Shown here in pieces: positions 1 to 6,260 of a DNA stretch of 8,890 nt. The translations under genes and the position numbers were made by a program. The notes under the pieces are model-generated. The model saw only the letters and a list, made by a program, of their open reading frames with translations. It ran no database searches and was not told the DNA's origin. Origin of the DNA: Actinomycetota bacterium (lineage in GTDB: Bacteria > Actinomycetota > Humimicrobiia > Humimicrobiales > Humimicrobiaceae); NCBI GenBank assembly GCA_016927635.1, contig JAFGMJ010000182.1:1-8890 (forward strand), written 5' to 3'. Within the stretch, counting starts at the first letter, position 1. Every line of letters starts with the position of its first letter.

Positions 1-54
1 TAATAGAACAAAATATGATATTTATTTTAAAACTTATTTCTAAGTACTTTATAT

Positions 55-60
55 TATAAT
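55..60 (+). promoter_or_regulatory. Perfect TATAAT -10 box just upstream of the kinase ATG
   Basis: A consensus TATAAT ends four bases before the kinase ATG at 64, inside an AT-rich stretch. No convincing -35 box is visible 16-18 bases upstream, and no Shine-Dalgarno sequence lies between this box and the ATG. If the box is used, transcription would start at or within a few bases of the ATG, giving a leaderless or nearly leaderless mRNA. A chance match in AT-rich DNA, with the true promoter upstream of the window, is equally possible. Confidence 0.3.
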
Positions 61-63
61 TCA

Positions 64-1578
64 ATGAGTTATTTGGGGATCGATATAGGCCAGTCCGGAT
101 GCAAAGGGCAGGCATATGATTTAACAGGCAAATTAATTGTAAGTACAGCAAAGAATTACAGTTATGAAATTGTCTCAGGTTGTATAGAATTAAATCCTGT
201 AAAAATCTGGAATAGCCTTCAAGCTCTGATTTATGATATTGCATCAATGACAAAAAAAGATCCAGTAAAAATAATCTGTCTTTCATTTCTTGGTTCAGCA
301 ATAATGGCCCTGGATGAAAAAAACTCTCCACTTTCAAATTTAATTGTAAAAGGAAACAATGATATCTGTAATTATTTTGACGGCAGGATAAAGAGAATAA
401 AAAACTCCCAAAACCTGTATAGTATAAATGGCATGCCCTTAAAAGCCGTATATCCTTTAAGCAAAGCTCTCTGGATGTTATTTAAAAGTCCAAATAAAGA
501 TAAGGTAAAAAAATTTATGCTTATAGAGGACTATATTCTTTTAAAACTTGGCATAAAGCCAGCGCTTAATTATTCACTGGCATCACTTACAGGATTATTT
601 GATATAAACACAAAAGAATGGTCGAAAGAAGCGTCCAGCATATTTGGAATAGACCTTTCGTTTTTTTCAAATACCACTGCCACTGGTTCTTTCGCAGGCG
701 TTTTGCCTGAAAGCATGTGCAGTATAATGGGATTAAAAAAGGGTGTAAAGGTTCTGATGGGCGGTTTTGACCAGTATATGTCAGCACTTGCAAGCGGTGT
801 GGTTAGGGGCAACATAAGCTCAAATAGTATGGGTTCTGCTGATTGCATAACAAATGTTTTTGAAAAACCAGGTAGCATTGAAAATTTTAAAAAATCAAAC
901 TTTCAAATTGGTCCGTATCCCGCAGGCGGCCTTTATGCAACGTTATGCTATATCAATTCCGGTGGTTCACTTCTTGAATTCTTTAAGAATACCTTTTACT
1001 CAGGGAAAGATGGGCAAACAAAAGACTTTTATTTTAATCTTGAGACAGGCATCAAAAAGATAAAAAACAAAATCTTTGTGCTGCCGCATTTTTTAGGTTC
1101 AGGAACCCCGTGGCTTGATGACTATTCAGCCGGAATGATTTACGGATTAAGGTTTGAAAGTACAAGGGAGGATATCTTCATCTCAATTCTTGAAAGCAAT
1201 TGCTTTGAATTAAAAATGAACCTTGAAATTATTGAAAAGACCCTTGGCAATATATCTGAGTTGAGAGTTTCAGGAGGCGGTGCGAAATCAGACCTGTGGT
1301 TAAAAATCAGGTCAAATATATTCGGGATTCCTGTAAAGCGTGTAAAAAACCAGGAGGGCGGCTGCCTGGCGGGAGCACTTTTTGCAATGGTTGAAGACAA
1401 AAAGTACGGCAATATTTCTGAAGCTGCAAATGATCTGGTAAGAATAGATAAGATATTTTATCCCTCCAATAAAGAAACTGGGCATTATTATCCGGAAAAA
1501 TACAGCATTTACAAGAAGCTTTATAAAAAAAACAAACAGATTTTAAATGAAATTGCCAGGAAGGATTTTACTGTTTAG
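64..1578 (+). CDS. FGGY-family carbohydrate kinase (xylulokinase-like)
   Basis: This is a cytoplasmic ATP-dependent sugar kinase of the FGGY family, 504 residues, the usual length for the family. What is seen: the N-terminal phosphate-binding loop DIGQSGCKG at residues 7-15; GGFDQ at 233-237, whose Asp236 sits at the catalytic-base position; LGSGTPWLDDYSAG at 344-357, matching the family's GERAPxWxPxARG segment; and SGGGAKSDLW at 403-412, the second FGGY adenine-binding signature. The ATG at 64 is chosen because the phosphate loop follows at once; no Shine-Dalgarno sequence precedes it. The neighbouring isomerase-like gene on the same strand suggests that the substrate is a ketose made by that enzyme. 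Xylulokinase, rhamnulokinase and fuculokinase paralogues share these motifs, so the substrate is not assigned. The family call is secure. Confidence 0.93.
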   Translation: MSYLGIDIGQSGCKGQAYDLTGKLIVSTAKNYSYEIVSGCIELNPVKIWNSLQALIYDIASMTKKDPVKIICLSFLGSAIMALDEKNSPLSNLIVKGNNDICNYFDGRIKRIKNSQNLYSINGMPLKAVYPLSKALWMLFKSPNKDKVKKFMLIEDYILLKLGIKPALNYSLASLTGLFDINTKEWSKEASSIFGIDLSFFSNTTATGSFAGVLPESMCSIMGLKKGVKVLMGGFDQYMSALASGVVRGNISSNSMGSADCITNVFEKPGSIENFKKSNFQIGPYPAGGLYATLCYINSGGSLLEFFKNTFYSGKDGQTKDFYFNLETGIKKIKNKIFVLPHFLGSGTPWLDDYSAGMIYGLRFESTREDIFISILESNCFELKMNLEIIEKTLGNISELRVSGGGAKSDLWLKIRSNIFGIPVKRVKNQEGGCLAGALFAMVEDKKYGNISEAANDLVRIDKIFYPSNKETGHYYPEKYSIYKKLYKKNKQILNEIARKDFTV

Positions 1579-1597
1579 GCAGGCATGTAAGAGCGGG

Positions 1598-1642
1598 CTG
1601 GTATTTTATTTTTTAGAATAAAATTCCAGTGAAAATTTTTTT
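1598..1642 (+). terminator. Hairpin with trailing T-tract between kinase and isomerase genes
   Basis: CTGGTATTTTATT (1598-1610) pairs with AATAAAATTCCAG (1617-1629) with one T-T mismatch in 13 positions and a six-base loop TTTTAG. A run of seven T follows at 1636-1642, six bases after the stem. The stem is AU-rich apart from its base, and the T-tract is displaced, so it may be a weak or partial terminator or an RNA-processing/stability element rather than a full stop. It begins 20 bases after the kinase stop codon. A GTG that could serve as an alternative isomerase start (1629) lies at the end of this stem, which argues against its use. Confidence 0.5.
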
Positions 1643-1673
1643 GCTTTTTGCATTAAAAATAATAAATGATTTT

Positions 1674-1680
1674 GGAAAGG
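1674..1680 (+). promoter_or_regulatory. Shine-Dalgarno GGAAAGG setting the isomerase start
   Basis: GGAAAGG lies 11 bases upstream of the ATG at 1692. The longer open frame from GTG 1629 would begin inside the hairpin and add 21 hydrophobic, unconserved-looking residues before the typical family start (MDKFTVGITG). The 1692 start is therefore preferred. Confidence 0.6.
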
Positions 1681-1691
1681 TATTTTTTATT

Positions 1692-3143
1692 ATGGATAAA
1701 TTCACTGTTGGAATAACGGGCTCATCGCTTGATATTTTTGTTGGGAATGGCGAAGAAGTATTTAAAAAAAATGTCAGCAAGCTTGCAAATCTGGAAAAGC
1801 AGCTTGGTTTTAAACTGCTGGTTTATGACAAATTGCTAAACACCAGGGAAGATGCAGCTGCAGCCGGGGAATTTTTTGAAAAAAATAAAATAGACATGCT
1901 TATTTATTTTCATGCCACAAATGCCATAGGTGACATAATTTATGAGCTTGCAAAATTTAAGTTTTTCATAGGGCTCTGGGCAGTGGAGGAGGTATATAAA
2001 AGCGGCCCTTTTGCAAACGCCTCTCTTGTGGGCCTGAACCAGAGTTCCGCTATAATCAGACATTTTTTTGGAAATGATGCGCCACTTTTTAAGTGGTTTT
2101 ACGGAGATGCAAATGGCGGGCTGTTTTTGCCCAAATTCAGGACCATCCTGAAGGTCTTAAAGCTGGTCAAATCACTTAAAAACTGCCGGGTCGGGTTAAT
2201 TGGTAATATATCACCCGGTTTTAAGGATATGTCTTTTAACGAGGAGGATATTTATAAAAAACTAGATATAGATGTTATAAGGGATTATAGCATTGAAGAT
2301 TTGATTGGCATCGCTGAATCAGTTAAAGACACGGAAGCAGAAAAGATTTCCCAAAAGCTTATTAAAAACGCAGTAAATGTAGAAGTAGCAGAGGTAAGTA
2401 TTATAAAATCTGTCAAACTTTATGAAGCTTTAAAAAAAATAGCAGAAGAAAACCAGATGAAGGCGATTGCACTTGGCTGCTGGCCAAAAATAGAAGATAT
2501 ATATAAGATAGTACCCTGCACTGCTTCATCTTTATTAAGTTCCCTGGGAATACCTGTTTCATGTGAGGGCGATTTATTAAGTGCAGTCTCTTTGCTTATC
2601 CTGAAAGTCTTTAATGAAGAGCCCGGTGTTGTAATGGATCTTGCTGATGTTGACATAAAGAATAATTCAGTCCAGTTATGGCATTGTGGAAATATCCCAA
2701 TCTGTCTTGCAGAGAACGGCAAATACAACATCTGCAACCATTATGCATGGTACAATAAACTTGGAGATGGAGCTAAAGTAAGAAACTTTGGTGCCGTAAT
2801 AGATGCAAAGTTCAAACAATCAGAAGTAACTGTGTTCCGTATTATTGGTGATTCGGACAGATTTTACTACTTTACCGGAACTTCCCTTGACAACAGCAAA
2901 CTTGAAACGTTTGACGGAGGCCGGGGCTGGATTGGAGATTTAAAGCTATTTAAAAATCCGATAAATGCTCTGGATTTGATAAATACAATAGTTGTTGGTG
3001 GGCTTCCCCATCATTACCCTTTAACTTTTAAGGATGTTTCTGATGAGATAGAGGAGCTTGCATATATTCTGGATTTAAAAAAAGTAAAGAAGATAGTATA
3101 TAAAAATTATCTTGATGTTAATGACCGGGAGAAGGAGAAATAA
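1692..3143 (+). CDS. L-fucose/L-arabinose isomerase family protein (FucI-like fold)
   Basis: The 483-residue product belongs to the FucI/AraA-type ketol isomerase superfamily (COG2407-like). The first roughly 160 residues form the substrate-binding N-terminal part, including FIGLWAVEEVYKSGPFANASLVGLNQ at 92-117 (key residues E99, E100, G105, N109). The C-terminal half shows the catalytic signature: CEGDLLSAVS at 291-300, a conserved VVMDLADVD block at 313-321, LWHCGN at 329-334 and LPHHYPL at 438-444. E292 and D316 are 24 residues apart, the spacing of metal ligands Glu337 and Asp361 in E. coli FucI; H440 or H441 could be the third ligand (His528). Metal-dependent aldose-ketose isomerisation is therefore likely. 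The protein is shorter than E. coli FucI, and the substrate is unknown. The next gene starts immediately after the stop, implying co-transcription and coupling. Confidence 0.85.
   Translation: MDKFTVGITGSSLDIFVGNGEEVFKKNVSKLANLEKQLGFKLLVYDKLLNTREDAAAAGEFFEKNKIDMLIYFHATNAIGDIIYELAKFKFFIGLWAVEEVYKSGPFANASLVGLNQSSAIIRHFFGNDAPLFKWFYGDANGGLFLPKFRTILKVLKLVKSLKNCRVGLIGNISPGFKDMSFNEEDIYKKLDIDVIRDYSIEDLIGIAESVKDTEAEKISQKLIKNAVNVEVAEVSIIKSVKLYEALKKIAEENQMKAIALGCWPKIEDIYKIVPCTASSLLSSLGIPVSCEGDLLSAVSLLILKVFNEEPGVVMDLADVDIKNNSVQLWHCGNIPICLAENGKYNICNHYAWYNKLGDGAKVRNFGAVIDAKFKQSEVTVFRIIGDSDRFYYFTGTSLDNSKLETFDGGRGWIGDLKLFKNPINALDLINTIVVGGLPHHYPLTFKDVSDEIEELAYILDLKKVKKIVYKNYLDVNDREKEK
3134..3137 (+). promoter_or_regulatory. 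Shine-Dalgarno GGAG supporting a TTG start
   Basis: GGAG within AAGGAGAAA lies inside the last codons of the isomerase gene and six bases before the TTG at 3144. The TTG follows the upstream TAA with no intervening base, so terminating ribosomes could reinitiate directly. Confidence 0.65.
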
Positions 3144-4154
3144 TTGAATTCCAGGGAACGTTTGATAGCTGCGCTGGAGCTTAAAATACCTGACAGAATT
3201 CCTGTCTTTGAAAATTCTATTGCACCAAACGTGATAGAGGCAATTATAGGTAAAAATAATCTTTTGGAAATGGTGGAGTTTTTGGACCTTGATGGGATTG
3301 CAGTAACAATAAATTATAAGAAGGATTTTAAAGGCAGTTGTGAATATGTCGATGAATTTGGGATTTTAAGAAGGGTAGGACAAACTTATGACATGCAGCT
3401 TAATTACCCGATAAAATCCATGGATGACCTGATATCTTACAGGTGGCCTGACCCGAAAGAAAAGGAAAAATTTGTAAATATTTCTAAAGCTGCAGACTAT
3501 TTTGGGGCAAGTAGGGCAGTGATAGTGCTTCTCAGGGATGTTTTTTCAAATCCGAGGGATTTAATGGGATTTGAAAACTTCCTTATGAGTTTTTATGAGA
3601 ATAAACCACTGGTTATTGAACTGATAAAAAAATCCGTTGAGTACAGCATTATTCTTGCGCAAAAGGCTAAAGATGCAGGTGCAGATATTGTGCTTGCAAC
3701 AGATGACTATGCTGATAATAAAGGCCCTATGATAAATCCTAAATTGTTTGAAGAGATATTTGCGCCGCAATTAAAACTGCTATTCTCAGAATATAAGAAG
3801 GCAGGGCTTAAAATTATAAAGCATACTGATGGAGATATTCTTTCAATTGTTGACTATATTATAGAAAGCGGCATTGACTGTATCGACCCTGTAGATCCCC
3901 TGGCGGGAATGGACCTTGATTTCTTCAAGAAAAATTTTGGCAGCAAAATATGCATTAAGGGAAATGTTGACTGTGCCACAACACTTGTTAATGGAAGCAT
4001 ATCAGATGTTAGTGAAGAAGTAAGAAACTGTATAATTAAGGCTGCGGGAAAGGGCGGATATATCCTGTCTTCAAGCAACTCAATACATTCCGGAGTAAAG
4101 CCTGATAACTTTATGGCAATGGTGGAGGCAGCGAGGAAATACGGCAAGTATTAA
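3144..4154 (+). CDS. UroD/MtaA-superfamily protein (not HemE)
   Basis: The 336-residue product starts at TTG with a well-placed GGAG. It has the uroporphyrinogen-decarboxylase/methylcobamide:CoM methyltransferase superfamily architecture: the N-terminal MNSRERLIAALELKIPDRIPV (R4, E5, P16, D17, R18, P20), LLRDVFSNPRDLMGF at 129-143, DDYADNKGPMINPKLFEE at 187-204, KHTDGD at 226-231, GNVD at 273-276 and GYILSSSNSIHSGV at 305-318. The N-terminal Arg-rich substrate motif of true HemE is absent, so haem synthesis is unlikely. Methyltransferase members such as MtaA/MtbA bind zinc through His-x-Cys plus a later Cys. Here the first motif is His227-Thr-Asp229, and the GYIL segment carries serines. It is an uncharacterised UroD-like subgroup placed directly behind a sugar isomerase. 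A methyl-transfer or carbohydrate-modifying role is conceivable but unproven. Confidence 0.85.
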   Translation: MNSRERLIAALELKIPDRIPVFENSIAPNVIEAIIGKNNLLEMVEFLDLDGIAVTINYKKDFKGSCEYVDEFGILRRVGQTYDMQLNYPIKSMDDLISYRWPDPKEKEKFVNISKAADYFGASRAVIVLLRDVFSNPRDLMGFENFLMSFYENKPLVIELIKKSVEYSIILAQKAKDAGADIVLATDDYADNKGPMINPKLFEEIFAPQLKLLFSEYKKAGLKIIKHTDGDILSIVDYIIESGIDCIDPVDPLAGMDLDFFKKNFGSKICIKGNVDCATTLVNGSISDVSEEVRNCIIKAAGKGGYILSSSNSIHSGVKPDNFMAMVEAARKYGKY

Positions 4155-4225
4155 CACAAAGTCAAAGGCACAGAATCTGGAAAAATAGAAATAAAAGTCA
4201 TCCGGTAAGCAGATGAAAAGAATTT

Positions 4226-4432
4226 TTAAATTTTATCAATTTCAACAAATTTATAAAGGTAATAGTATGCTTCCAGATTGAATTTTTTAATGGTTTCAAA
4301 ATTATTACTGAATTTGTCCTCAGTAATTTCTAACTTTGATATGTTTTCTTTATTATTGAAAAATTCAATATCATGAATATTATTTTTTAATAAAGCTGCA
4401 AGATAAGCCACTTTTGCTGTGCCAAGTACCAC
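4226..4432 (-). CDS. Short unrecognised open frame, possibly a gene remnant
   Basis: An open frame on the minus strand encodes 68 residues from a GTG at 4432 and stays open a further 12 codons upstream to a stop at 4469-4471. The sequence is rich in Lys, Asn, Phe and Ile, begins VLGTAKVAYLAALLKNN and ends YLYKFVEIDKI. I recognise no family. No clear Shine-Dalgarno sequence precedes the GTG, and the frame lies beside a decayed PIN-domain gene. It may be the C-terminus of a broken gene or a chance open frame in AT-rich DNA. The rest of 4155-4528 contains no other gene, repeat or terminator that I can support. Confidence 0.2.
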   Translation of the reverse strand: MVLGTAKVAYLAALLKNNIHDIEFFNNKENISKLEITEDKFSNNFETIKKFNLEAYYYLYKFVEIDKI

Positions 4433-4528
4433 TTCTTCTAAAAACCGCAGGGCAGAGTTTTGTGTACTTTAGTGCGTGGGTATCTACAAATTGGGACACT
4501 AAGACTATTATTAAAAGATTTGCCATAA

Positions 4529-4711
4529 CATGATATAGCAGCGTTATTTGAGAAAAGTCAAAACCGAGTGTATCACATCTCCGTATTGCGTTTTTTTCCC
4601 ATTACTATATTCTTCTCCATTACCACAATGGATCATTGTGGGATTAGTTATATAGCATCATTTGACAGGCATTTCAGTCATTTTAATCATATCAGGGAAT
4701 TTATCCTGTAA
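4529..4711 (+). pseudogene. Decayed C-terminal fragment of a PIN-domain (VapC-like) toxin
   Basis: The + frame from 4529 to the TAA at 4709-4711 is open for 60 codons after an in-frame TAA at 4526-4528, with no good start codon or ribosome site. Its second half reads ITTMDHCGISYIASFDRHF followed by SHFNHIREFIL. This resembles the conserved end of PIN-domain ribonucleases, where a helix and GI..IASFDxxF carry the last acidic active-site residue. The preceding part (ALFEKSQNRVYHI) fits the helix before the usual Ser-x-x-Asp element, but the expected Asp is not seen, suggesting frameshift or substitution. The N-terminal half with the first acidic residue is missing, and no partner antitoxin is visible. 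The call rests on motif recognition only. Confidence 0.5.
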
Positions 4712-4735
4712 ACTGGTCGATAAGTTCATACAGGC

Positions 4736-6064
4736 TCAATTCAGTGAGTCGATCAACCCAGGCAGGCGATCGGTCAGGTAAAAGGGGATTGACAGCACTT
4801 TATAGGCATTGCCAGCAAATCTGTATTTTTCAACTTTTAAGTTATCCCAGGATATCCTTATAAGGATAATATCCTTATTGAAATTGCCCATACTGAAAAG
4901 CGACCTCATTTTTAAGATATTGCCCGATTTAACTTCAATTCCGGCCAGTCTGGAGCCATGCTGAATGCAAAAATCAACTTCAGCGCTTCCTTCAGAACGG
5001 TTTTTCGCCCAGTAATAAATATCCAACTGCTTGTGGGTCCCTCCGGCGATCAGGCTTTGACCTACGACCTGTTCCATTATTTTACCTTTATATTCTCCTG
5101 TGATCATTTCTTTATAGGCATTATTTATAAAATTCACAAGACCGGTATCCAGCCAGATCATTTTTTTAGGACGCCTGGGTTTGGGCATAATGGGCAAGAT
5201 AGTTGAACTAATAGCCTTAACCTGTCTTAGCAGCATTACCTTTTCTACAGTATTAAAAGCCTGGGACATTTCGCGGCTGCGGTAGGAGGAGCCATAGAAA
5301 TTTTCATATTTAAAAAGTGAACCTGCTGCCCTTGCGCCATATTCAACAACATGCTCAAGATACTTGTTTTCACTGTTTGATCTGGAGTATTTTCTAATAT
5401 CATCTATATATGCGGTGTGGAGCCGGTTTAAAATAGTCTTTACTTCATCATAATTACCACTATTTATATAACTATTTATAACTTCAGGCATGCCTCCTAT
5501 TAATATATAATCTTTATATAAATCAATTGCCAGGTTTTCGAGGCCCAATGAATCTCCCGGTTTAATATTTTTAAGGGATTCAAGCAATGCATTTTTTTTC
5601 CTTGCCTGAAGATACTCAAAAAAAGTCATTGGATATATATGCATATAGTCAACCCTTCCCACAGGGATTGACCAGCTTTTATCGATTTTTGCTTCGAGGA
5701 GTGAACCGGCAGCCATAACATGAAGTTGCGGTCTTTCTTCGGGGAAAAAACGAAGAAGCTTCATTATGTTTTTTGATTCCTGTATTTCATCAATGAAAAT
5801 GAGGGAATTTCCAGGAACCGCATTTTTATCAAAAAAGATGGATATTCTTTTCAGGAAATCTTCAATACTGATTGACCTGTCAAATACTTCCAGCTGGTCT
5901 TTTTTTTCAAGATTGATCTCTATTGTTTGCTTGAAATTCTCCTGGCCAAACTTACGGATAACGCTGGTCTTGCCTACCTGCCTTGCGCCCCGCACTATAA
6001 GCGGTTTTCTTATAGGGCTTTTTATCCACTTTTTAAATTCGGTCTCAATATTTCGATTAAACAT
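4736..6064 (-). CDS. AAA+ ATPase with C-terminal DUF4143 domain (COG1373 family)
   Basis: The 442-residue protein has an N-terminal ATPase module: Walker A GARQVGKT at 26-33, Walker B SLIFIDE at 87-93, and AAGSLLEAK at 118-126 at the sensor position. The segment PVGRVDYMHIYPMTFFEYL (134-152) and GGMPEV (190-195) are family hallmarks. The C-terminal DUF4143 region ends in a PD-(D/E)XK-like pattern: E362-x-D364, then IEVKSG with E377 and K379. It is full length for this family. These proteins are abundant in bacteria and archaea but poorly understood; ATP-dependent nucleic-acid or defence-related roles have been proposed for the wider ATPase group. The start at 6064 follows a strong -10 box with no Shine-Dalgarno sequence. 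No clear terminator is visible downstream; only PIN-domain debris lies there. Confidence 0.9.
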   Translation of the reverse strand: MFNRNIETEFKKWIKSPIRKPLIVRGARQVGKTSVIRKFGQENFKQTIEINLEKKDQLEVFDRSISIEDFLKRISIFFDKNAVPGNSLIFIDEIQESKNIMKLLRFFPEERPQLHVMAAGSLLEAKIDKSWSIPVGRVDYMHIYPMTFFEYLQARKKNALLESLKNIKPGDSLGLENLAIDLYKDYILIGGMPEVINSYINSGNYDEVKTILNRLHTAYIDDIRKYSRSNSENKYLEHVVEYGARAAGSLFKYENFYGSSYRSREMSQAFNTVEKVMLLRQVKAISSTILPIMPKPRRPKKMIWLDTGLVNFINNAYKEMITGEYKGKIMEQVVGQSLIAGGTHKQLDIYYWAKNRSEGSAEVDFCIQHGSRLAGIEVKSGNILKMRSLFSMGNFNKDIILIRISWDNLKVEKYRFAGNAYKVLSIPFYLTDRLPGLIDSLN

Positions 6065-6070
6065 AATACA

Positions 6071-6098
6071 ATTATATTACAATATTTGTAATAAACAA
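6071..6098 (-). promoter_or_regulatory. Promoter of the AAA+/DUF4143 ATPase, with predicted leaderless start
   Basis: On the minus strand, TTGTTT (6093-6098) and a perfect TATAAT (6071-6076) are separated by 16 bases. Transcription starting 6-7 bases past the -10 box would begin at about 6064, the A of the ATG. With no Shine-Dalgarno sequence present, this predicts a leaderless mRNA. The -35 match is only moderate (3 of 6). Confidence 0.5.
6075..6093. promoter_or_regulatory. Perfect 8-bp inverted repeat between -35 and -10 boxes (candidate operator)
   Basis: TATTACAA (6075-6082) and TTGTAATA (6086-6093) are perfect inverted arms around a TAT centre. The dyad fills the spacer and touches both promoter boxes, so a bound dimer would block RNA polymerase. 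The regulator is unknown; autoregulation or a trans-acting repressor are both possible. AT-rich DNA yields short palindromes readily, but eight perfect pairs at this exact position are notable. Confidence 0.45.
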
Positions 6099-6130
6099 GT
6101 GCCATTTATATACAAATATCATCTAAAACA

Positions 6131-6222
6131 CTATAATAAAAATAACAGGCCGTGCCTCAATGGAAGTCCTTCGGGAGATATTATACCGCTATCACTAAAT
6201 GAATATGGTTTGAGAAGGCCTG
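6131..6222 (-). terminator. Long imperfect stem with UUCG hairpin and U-rich tail
   Basis: CAGGCC (6146-6151) pairs with GGCCTG (6217-6222), and CTCAA (6156-6160) with TTGAG (6210-6214), across a small internal loop. Inside lies TCC-TTCG-GGA (6167-6176), a C(UUCG)G tetraloop hairpin as read on the + strand. On the minus strand the basal stem is followed directly by TTATTTTTATTAT (down to about 6133). This fits a terminator for the upstream minus-strand gene (6261-6710), although the enclosed loop is unusually long for one. A structured non-coding RNA or leader element is the alternative. Confidence 0.35.
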
Positions 6223-6260
6223 GAAGTATTTAATAATAAGTTTCCCTTTTTATATATTTT

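Noticed and set aside
1629..1691. N-terminal extension of the isomerase from GTG 1629 (MKIFLLFALKII), which looks like a short signal peptide.
   Set aside because: The GTG lies in a hairpin with no ribosome site, and a sugar isomerase should be cytoplasmic; ATG 1692 has GGAAAGG upstream.
4201..4220. TCATC...GATGA inverted repeat considered as terminator of the sugar cluster.
   Set aside because: Only five AU-rich pairs with an eight-base loop and a poor T-tract.
4623..4641. Perfect inverted repeat CCACAATG-GAT-CATTGTGG, considered as an operator or terminator.
   Set aside because: It falls inside the PIN-domain remnant, where it encodes the Thr-Met-Asp-His-Cys-Gly stretch, and has no T-tract on either side and no promoter beside it; probably coincidental.
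4658..4729. 23-codon minus-strand frame starting MNLSTSLQDKFPDM, in phase with the ATPase after its TGA.
   Set aside because: Too short, no ribosome site, and overlaps the PIN remnant on the opposite strand; could be lost coding tail of the ATPase but cannot be supported.
6146..6222. Possible tRNA, because of the 76-base size and closing stem.
   Set aside because: No D-arm, anticodon arm or GGTTCRA T-loop in register on either strand, and no CCA-adjacent acceptor geometry.
6120..6233. + strand reading RPCLNGSPSGDIIPLSLNEYGLRRPG, considered as a gene end or transposase remnant.
   Set aside because: It is the tail of a frame running antisense through the ATPase gene, has no start or ribosome site of its own, matches no family that I recognise, and overlaps a better-supported RNA fold.
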